In this document: positions 57,763 to 64,000 of the stretch, in pieces
Layout: each line of letters begins with the position of its first letter
Position numbering within the stretch: position 1 is the first letter of the stretch
Program-made: the position numbers and the translations under genes
The notes under the pieces: model-generated
Told to the model about the DNA's origin: nothing
Database searches by the model: none
What the model saw: only the letters and a program-made list of their open reading frames with translations
Assembly (NCBI RefSeq): GCF_002104995.1
Contig: NW_024468268.1
Coordinates: forward strand, 118,613-182,612
Reading direction: 5' to 3'
Origin: Linderina pennispora
Taxonomy: Eukaryota > Kickxellomycota > Kickxellomycetes > Kickxellales > Kickxellaceae
DNA length: 64,000 bases

Positions 57763-58296
57763 ATGATGAGCAAGACCACAAAGACGTACGTGGACATTTC
57801 GCCGCTGCTGAGCAAGGGCCGGCCCAACCGCTTCGTCAAGGACCCGTACGGCTTCGACGCAGCCATCGCCGCCGGCAGCTCTGTGTCGTCGGGCGCGCGC
57901 AATGCCTCCGACTCCATTGAGCTGGAGCTGCGCGCAAAGAAGGCCTGGGAGGTGGCACTGGCGCCGGGCAAGACGCTGCCCATGCAGATGTTCATGGCGT
58001 GGATGTCGGGCAGCGGCGTCTCGATCTTCAGCATCATCATCATGGGCATGATCTTCATGACGCCGCTAAAGTCCATCATGTCTGTCAATGCGTCCTTTGC
58101 GCCCCTGGAGCGTCTGGGCAAGGGCGGCAATGTCGCTGTTGACCTGAGCATGCAGAAGGCTGCCTTCATTGCTATCAACATCGGTGGGGTGCTGTTTGGC
58201 GTCTACCGTCTCAGCATCATGGGCCTGCTGCCCACCGCTACCTCCGACTGGCTCGCCTTTGTTCCCTTCAAGCACTACCTGGAGCTGTCTGCATAG
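57763..58296 (+). CDS. EMC4: ER membrane protein complex subunit 4
   Basis: Component of the EMC insertase that places membrane segments and tail anchors into the ER. 177 residues. A conserved cytosolic N-terminus (YVDISPLLSKGRPNRFVKDPYGF) is followed by KAWEVALAPGKTLPMQMFMAWMSG, two close membrane helices (SIFSIIIMGMIFMTPLKSIM and a second one after LSMQKAAFIAINIGGVLFG), and a short C-terminus ending HYLELSA. Divergent from GYP1 (245 bp between starts). Confidence 0.93.
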   Translation: MMSKTTKTYVDISPLLSKGRPNRFVKDPYGFDAAIAAGSSVSSGARNASDSIELELRAKKAWEVALAPGKTLPMQMFMAWMSGSGVSIFSIIIMGMIFMTPLKSIMSVNASFAPLERLGKGGNVAVDLSMQKAAFIAINIGGVLFGVYRLSIMGLLPTATSDWLAFVPFKHYLELSA

Positions 58297-58348
58297 CCTG
58301 CGTCCCTTTATATTTTCGAAAATGAAATAGAGCAAAAGTTGCTATCAC

Positions 58349-58834
58349 TCAGTCGGTCTTTGCCTTGGCTGCCAGGCAGTGCGGCAGCGACGTCGCCACC
58401 ATCAACAGCGGAATCGCCAGATACGGCCCGTACATCATGGCCAGCATCAGCTTCTCGCCCACCGTGCGGTCGGTGATGTTGAATGCCAGCGTCGCCAGAA
58501 TAGGCACCATCGTGGTCACTACGTGGGCTCCATACACTGCCAACCACGGGTGCCGCCGCGGCGACCCCGCCAGCAGCAGCCTTAGCGCATAGAAGAAGAA
58601 CGGCAGCTGGAACACTAGCTCGCAGGCAAGGAAGCTGCGGAACCACGTCAGGTCTGTGCGCGTGTCGTCGATCACCATGAACGGGTCGCGCAGCGTCTGC
58701 GTCAGGAACGTGTTGAGCGCCAGCAGCGGCCCGGGCACCAGTGCTCGGGGCAGCAGCGGCATGAGGTCCACAGCCAGCGTGATGGGGATGTGCGACGCAA
58801 AGTACCCAATATAAACCGTGTCCAATGTAGTCAT
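58349..58834 (-). CDS. EXPERA-domain membrane protein, TMEM97-like (sigma-2 receptor family)
   Basis: 161 residues with four membrane helices. TMEM97 is an ER/lysosome protein linked to sterol handling. Features are YFASHIPITLAVDLMPLLP at the N-terminus, FRSFLACELVFQLPFFFYAL in the middle and HVVTTMVPILATL with PYLAIPLLM near the end, in the order of the family. The acidic residues of the ligand pocket (Asp in the first helix, Glu in CELVFQLP) are present. It overlaps no gene and lies 52 bp from the 3' end of EMC4. Confidence 0.88.
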   Translation of the reverse strand: MTTLDTVYIGYFASHIPITLAVDLMPLLPRALVPGPLLALNTFLTQTLRDPFMVIDDTRTDLTWFRSFLACELVFQLPFFFYALRLLLAGSPRRHPWLAVYGAHVVTTMVPILATLAFNITDRTVGEKLMLAMMYGPYLAIPLLMVATSLPHCLAAKAKTD

Positions 58835-60116
58835 GCTGGTGTGATGTGTCCCTCCTTTGGACAGTGCCGGTGCGCTAATAGCAAAAAGAGTCGCGATTGA
58901 TCAAATGCGGCAGTGCCAAAAACATGCGCGCCAATATTAAAAACACTGGTGCAGTTCATGCTGCTGCACGGATCGACCAACATATGGTTCAGCACATATG
59001 CTCTCTTGGACAGCCTGTGCGCCAGGCTAATTTGAGGCACCCAGCGCACTATCCGCGCAATCCGTGATGGCGGGCTGATAAACGCCCTCACAATGCCACT
59101 ACATGGTGGCATCTTTGTGTGTGCGCTGTTTTGCACGCTGGCCCCGCGAACAAAAGCCGGCGCTTGCTGTTTGTGTCCTTTGTCGGTGGAGCTTCTGCCG
59201 AAAAGGCCCCTGCGCATGGGAGCAGAAAAGCCAGAGTGGGGGGAGAAAACGTGAGACTCGCCCTCGCAGAAAAACGCAAGGGCTGTGGCCAGCTATTAAT
59301 AGGCCGGGCGCGTCTGCTGGGTGGCTCTCGCTGTGCGTCAGGCTCCTTGAAACCCGTCTCTTCCTCCCTCCCACTCGTTTCTGCACAGCTGCAGTCTAGC
59401 TCCTGCTTGAATTTCTCCTCGCCTACTTTTTTGTTTCTTCATTTTGCGCAAGCAATCTGCAAGCACAAGCCCCTCGGTTCGACCATTTCTTAACCTCCCA
59501 CCTCCATTCCTCACCACCCCACATAGACGTCGTTTTGAGGAGCAGCCGGTACTCTGGGAAGCACTCCGCAACGCCAGCACTCCGCAACGCCAGCAGCACC
59601 ATCGCATACAGGTAAAGTTCGCAATGGCAGCCGTGCGGGGCCTTGCTGCTGTTGTTTAGCCCCTGCCTCTGCAATTCTTTCTCGCCGACGCCTCCTCCCA
59701 CGAGTTTCTGTGAATCTTGGGATATATACACAAGCGCTGCACAATAGCCGCGGCCGCTTTGCCTTAAAAAGCCTGAGGTGCATGTTTACGTTTTTGTGTT
59801 GTGTTTCGCCACCTGCTGCCCACGGCCCACGCACACCTGCCTAGGCTGTCTCTCCTCCCTCGCACGCCTCGAGCAAAAGCCCATCGGCACCGCCTCTCGC
59901 TCTTCCCCCAAAAAAATCCCGTACTGGTTCTATTTCTGATCTCGGGCAATCGTCTGTGTGCACCTCTCGGGTCCTTTCTCGCTCGTTTTTCTTGCGTCGA
60001 CGAGGGGTTTATTTTGTTTGTTTTCCTCTTACCTATACTGACCCTCTGCTCTGCTGGATTACGGACCTCTATTCCTTTTTATAGGCTCTCTTTTTCCATC
60101 TCCATTTCCATCCACC
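58835..60116. promoter_or_regulatory. Divergent intergenic region with pyrimidine-rich leader
   Basis: 1.28 kb between the TMEM97-like start and the PH-protein start. From about 59380 to 60116 the plus strand is rich in C and T (TTCCTCCC, CTCTCTTTTTCC), as in long leaders of highly expressed fungal genes. Open frames here are composition artefacts. No gene supported. Confidence 0.4.
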
Positions 60117-63100
60117 ATGTCGGTCCCACCTGCTGCCACCGGATCGGCCAGCGCAGGCGGCCTCGTGCCCGTCGCCAGCATGGCCACCTACTTTGACACA
60201 TTCCGCCAGAAGCTCTACATCCGCGGTATCCTGGGCAAGAAGAACGACCGCTCCGCCGACGGGCGACCATACGGAATGCGCAAGTGGACAAGGTGGTACG
60301 TTGAGCTGCGCGGCCCCGTTCTGATGTTTTGGAATCTGCTCGACTCCCAGCTGTCCGCCTACCTCGAAGATATCACCGCCATGGTCGACGGCCGCGTGCA
60401 GCCGGGGTCGCCCGAGTTCGAGCGCACAGTTGCCCACATCAAAAACATCGTGACAAAGCCCAACTTCATCAACATCACCGACGCTGCCTGCGCCGTCGTC
60501 GGCAAGCTCAAGAAGCGCGACAGCGTCTGGACCCTGCATTCGTCGGGCGCCAACCGCTTCTTCATGCAGTCTGTCGACGACCGCGCCATGAACGACTGGG
60601 TCAGGGCCATGCGTCTGGCCTGCTTCGAGGCCACAAAGCTCTACGAGTTCTACACTGCCGCCCTGGTCAACGAGCGCTATCCTGCCATCCTGGCCGACGC
60701 ACGCCCGACCGAGTACCACGTGCAGGTGCGGTTCTCAGGCACCAACGAGTGGGTGCCGTGCCACATGGTGCTCGATGCAGGCAAGCAGCCGACCCAGATT
60801 GCCTTCTTCTCCGAGGAGAGCCCGGCCCAGCTGGCGCTGATGAAGGCGATCCGAAGCGCCTACTCGGTGTTCCCCGACAGCATCGACCTGGTCGACAACG
60901 CGGTCATTGCCAAATTCGAGGGCGACTGCGAGATCGACCAGTCGCTGCTTCCCAAGCCCGACGATGCCGAGAGCGGACCGGAGCTCGCTGGCCAGTGCTG
61001 CCCGCGCCTGCGGATCCTACGCCCTGGTGATCTTCCAGAACCCAGGCGAGATGGTGTCGGCGCTGGTCGAGACGGCCAGCCAGTACAAGCTGTATGGCCA
61101 GCCCGTGGCCTTCATGCCCGACGTCCTGCCGAGCCGCAGCGACCTGTATCTGCTGCCTGACGACATCGCCAGCAAGTCAGTCGAGATCATGGAGCCTGTG
61201 ACTGCGCGCAGGATGCTCGAGAATCTGGCTACCGAGCGGTGTGCCAAGCCGATGGTGCGCCAGGAGGTCCACCACCAGGCAGCTGAGTCTAGGTCAGCCT
61301 CCACTCTCGGCGCACCGCCTGCCCCGGCTGCTGAGGACACCGCTATTATGCGCAGCAGCCGCAAATCGCCACCGCCTCAGACACGCATGCCATGGGACAG
61401 CGATGGTGATGATGACGACGACGTGCCTGTCAGCAACTACGCCAACGGTAAGAACACACGCGCGCTCAGCGGCAGCACTGCGTACCAGGTGCAGCCAGCG
61501 CTGACAAAAAATGTCGCCGAGGAGCACCTGCCGAAGCCTGCCTCGCCCCCCGCAGTCGCTGTTGAGGAGACTCCGCAGAAGAAGAAGCCCTTCAGCTTCC
61601 TGCACAAGAGCAGTAAGGACAGCAAAGACAGCAAAGACAGCAACGGCCGCAAGAGCGAGGCCGGAAAGTTCCTGAAGCGCCAGAGCAAAAAGTCAGAAGA
61701 CAGCGCCGGGCAGTCGCCGAGCACTACCGATGCGCGCCTGTCGAGCATCTCGGGTGGGTCGAACACCAACACCACAGCCACCACCACGAGCGGCCCGGCA
61801 CCATCGATCCCGACACCTGCACTGGGCTTGGAGGGCAACCGGGCCTCGTTTGTTGACGAGGCTTCGGAGGCCATCGTTAATCTGAAGATTGTCGAATCGC
61901 CTCCACCTACGAACCACGCTGAAGGTGAACCAATTGGGCGGCAGCTCGTAGAGTCGGACAGCAGCGACTCGGACAGCGATGCACCGCTGGGCAACCGTCT
62001 GCCTGGGCAGCAGCTTCCTCAGCAGCAGCAGCCGATGATGATGGGGCAGACGATGCCGGGGCAGCAGCCGATGCAATACGGATCAATCGGATCCAATGCC
62101 ACTATGCAGCGGGCCTCAACAGCCATGCCAGCCTTTGGCGGTATGCAGCAGCAACAGCCAATGATGCCCGGCCAGACATGCTGCCTGGGCAGGCCATGAA
62201 CGGAATGCAGATGATGATGGGGCAGGACCCGATGCAGCAGCAGCAGATGATGATGATGCAGCAACAGCAGCAGATGATGGCGGTGCCATGCCTATGGGCT
62301 TTGCCAATGGCCAGCGGCCGATGACATACATGGATGCGATGGCTGGCGGCGGCGTGTGGGGCGGACAGATGCAGCAGCCGGGCATGGTCGGTGGCGGTCT
62401 CTTGGACGGCGGTGGCGCTGGACCGCTGCTGACGGTCGAGAAGAAGGTCGATCCGATCGAGCGGCCCACAGGACTGGTTGGTGCGATTGCCACACGCGAG
62501 CAAATGCGCTCGGAGCAGAAATATCGCGACTCGTCGAGTCTGATGAAGGAGCGCCAAATGCGCCGTAACCAGGCCATGGGCATGAACACCATGATCGGCC
62601 CCATGGGGCAGCAGCAGCCCGGATCGCGCTTCGGCAACGTTCCCGAGCATGTACGGTGGCCAGCCCAACTGGGCCGACGACAACATGTCGATGATGAGTG
62701 GCATGTCGGGTCGTGCGCCATACATGATGCAGGCGCCGTCCATCTCGGCTGAGCAGATTGGCGGTCCATATATGCGCAACACGTTCTACGGCGGCCAGCA
62801 GATGGTGCCTCCGCACATGATGGGCGGCAACCAGGCAGGTATGATGATGGGCGGTGGCCATGACGACGACGACGACGACGTGGCTCTATCCATCTACACC
62901 GGTGCTCCCGGAGCCAGGGCCTCGATGGCCCAGCCCGATGTGCATCCGCTGCGCGCGGCGATGCAGTCGGGCATGTCTGCATCGTCGCCACACCTGGCAA
63001 CTCAGCTTGGCGGCGCCAGCAGCCCCCTCCACAGCAGCAGCAGTTCCAGCAGTTCCAGCAGTTCCAGCAGTTCCAGCAATTCCAGCAGTTCCAGCAGCAG

Positions 63101-63129
63101 CAGCAAACCCCGCCGTTTGCTGGCGACGC

Positions 63130-63174
<45 letters not shown>

Positions 63175-63895
63175 CCGCAGCTCGAGCGCCCGGCTTGGAA
63201 ACTCGCTGTCAGCGACCAACATGGCGCCGTTCCACAGCGCCAACTCGCGCCAATCGCTGGCGTCGTCCCACTCCGGCTCGGGCGGCTCGTCCAGCGGGTC
63301 GTCGCCACTGTCAATTCAGAACCGGATGCAGGCGGGCACGAGCGGCCGCTGGGCGAAGGAGTCGTCGAATCTGCGCAACCAGACCCGCATCACCGAGTCA
63401 CAGACCATGCCGCGCGGGCGCTCCAGCGGAGCCGTGGCGGCCAGGCACCGAGGCAGCACGTCGTCAGTCTACGAGCTGCCTGGCCGGTCAGCCAACGGAC
63501 GCAAGGCTGAGCCGGCGGCGGCTGCGCATCGCGGCCCATCGGCCTACAACGGACAGCTTTACGGCGATGACGACGAAGAGGACGAGGAAGAATCGGACGC
63601 GGAGACCGACGAGACCGATGAGGATGACCTGGACAGCGCCACGGCCAGCATCCCCAAGGACGTGCGCCAGTTCTTTGGCGTGTTTGTCGACAAGTGCCTG
63701 GACGTCAAGCCGTACGCATGGCTGTCGTTCGAGACGGCGTTCCGGGCCTACAAGAACTTCTGCTCGCGCAACGGCATGCGCGGCAAGTCGATGGCCAATT
63801 CCAGCCAGTTCCAGGACCTGATGGGAGCAGCCGAGTGGCAGCTGCGCACCAAGGACAATGGCGAGCGCGCCTACTACAACGTGTGCCTGGTGTGA
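60117..63895 (+). CDS. SKG3: PH-domain protein of the Skg3/Caf120 type with long disordered tail
   Basis: Skg3/Caf120 proteins link cell cortex and CCR4-NOT. The N-terminal 230 residues hold a PH domain (KLYIRGILGKKNDRS, RKWTRWYVELRGPVLMFW, then WTLHSSGANRFFMQSVDDRAMNDWVRAMRLACFEA). A second conserved region follows (EYHVQVRFSGTNEWVPCHMVL) and, after a +1 step near 60990, YALVIFQNPGEMVSALVETASQYKLYGQP. The remainder is disordered: Ser/Lys-rich, Met/Gln-rich, a QQF repeat and a polyQ run. The last 100 residues form a conserved globular end (FFGVFVDKCLDVKPYAWLSFETAF). Further +1 steps lie near 62190, 62640, 63000 and 63180-63210. Total about 1255 residues. Confidence 0.78.
63032..63105 (+). repeat. 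CAGCAGTTC tandem repeat (QQF)
   Basis: About six copies of a 9-nt unit coding Gln-Gln-Phe in the tail of the PH protein, with one CAA variant. Read in the frame that continues into the CAG run. Confidence 0.85.
63131..63173 (+). repeat. CAG run, polyglutamine
   Basis: About fourteen pure CAG units coding Gln in the disordered tail of the PH protein. Confidence 0.9.
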
Positions 63896-64000
63896 GTGGA
63901 GTTCCGAGAGCTACTCCGCAAGGGGGCTATTGCAATCCACAGCATTTCTACATACTTTTTAATACACAGCAATATGCAACTGAAGTCCGAGGACCCGATG

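Noticed and set aside
63032-63173. CRISPR-like array of short repeats
   Set aside because: The units are coding triplet or nonamer repeats without spacers, in a eukaryotic gene.

Overview
The window is nuclear DNA of a fungus. The genes are eukaryotic: short GT-AG introns (roughly 60-95 nt, often with GTAAGT or GTATGT donors), a type I fungal fatty acid synthase, MSH4, VPS3-like, Rab5, EMC4, SWR1, SIR2 and GYP1 homologues. Gene order, the fused beta-alpha FAS, an F-box/LRR-like gene, a FunK1-like fragment and a Fanzor-like relic suggest an early-diverging (zygomycete-grade) fungus, perhaps Kickxellales/Coemansia-like. That placement is inference and needs a phylogeny.

Layout. 1-8.4 kb: an unrecognised two- or three-exon gene, a tandem pair of membrane-anchored SDR dehydrogenases, and six-exon MSH4. 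8.4-18.3 kb: an RNA polymerase I A34-like subunit, a FunK1-like fragment, a tRNA-like relic, a large VPS3/TGFBRAP1-like tethering protein, an F-box/LRR-like protein and a secreted GH18 chitinase with an in-frame stop. 18.5-27.3 kb: an OPT oligopeptide transporter, a UBE2T-like E2 with a long disordered polyQ tail, a Rab5 GTPase and an EF-hand alternative NADH dehydrogenase. 28-41.5 kb: an 11-kb fused FAS divergent from an acyl-CoA ligase. 42.8-49.4 kb: two chromatin genes, SWR1 and SIR2. 49.6-52.5 kb: an AT-rich stretch with a decayed Fanzor/TnpB-type gene. 52.7-63.9 kb: an ICE2/NARG2-like gene, dephospho-CoA kinase, GYP1-type RabGAP, EMC4, a TMEM97-type EXPERA protein and a Skg3/Caf120-type PH protein.

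Many conserved genes (FAS, SWR1, acyl-CoA ligase, E2, SIR2, Rab5, NDE, PH protein, one SDR, OPT) are split over several reading frames. Almost every break resolves as one extra base (+1), or two in succession, while motifs and homology continue on the other side. The simplest reading is insertion errors in the consensus, not gene decay. Coordinates below give whole loci and the breaks are described in each entry.

Functional themes are lipid metabolism (FAS, acyl-CoA ligase, SDR pair, dephospho-CoA kinase, TMEM97-like), endosomal traffic (VPS3-like, Rab5, GYP1), chromatin and transcription (SWR1, SIR2, A34, ICE2-like), and meiosis (MSH4). The most notable points are the fused FAS that ends without a phosphopantetheinyl transferase domain, its apparent Ser-to-Cys change in the acetyltransferase site, the internally deleted Fanzor-like gene, and the systematic +1 frame breaks.
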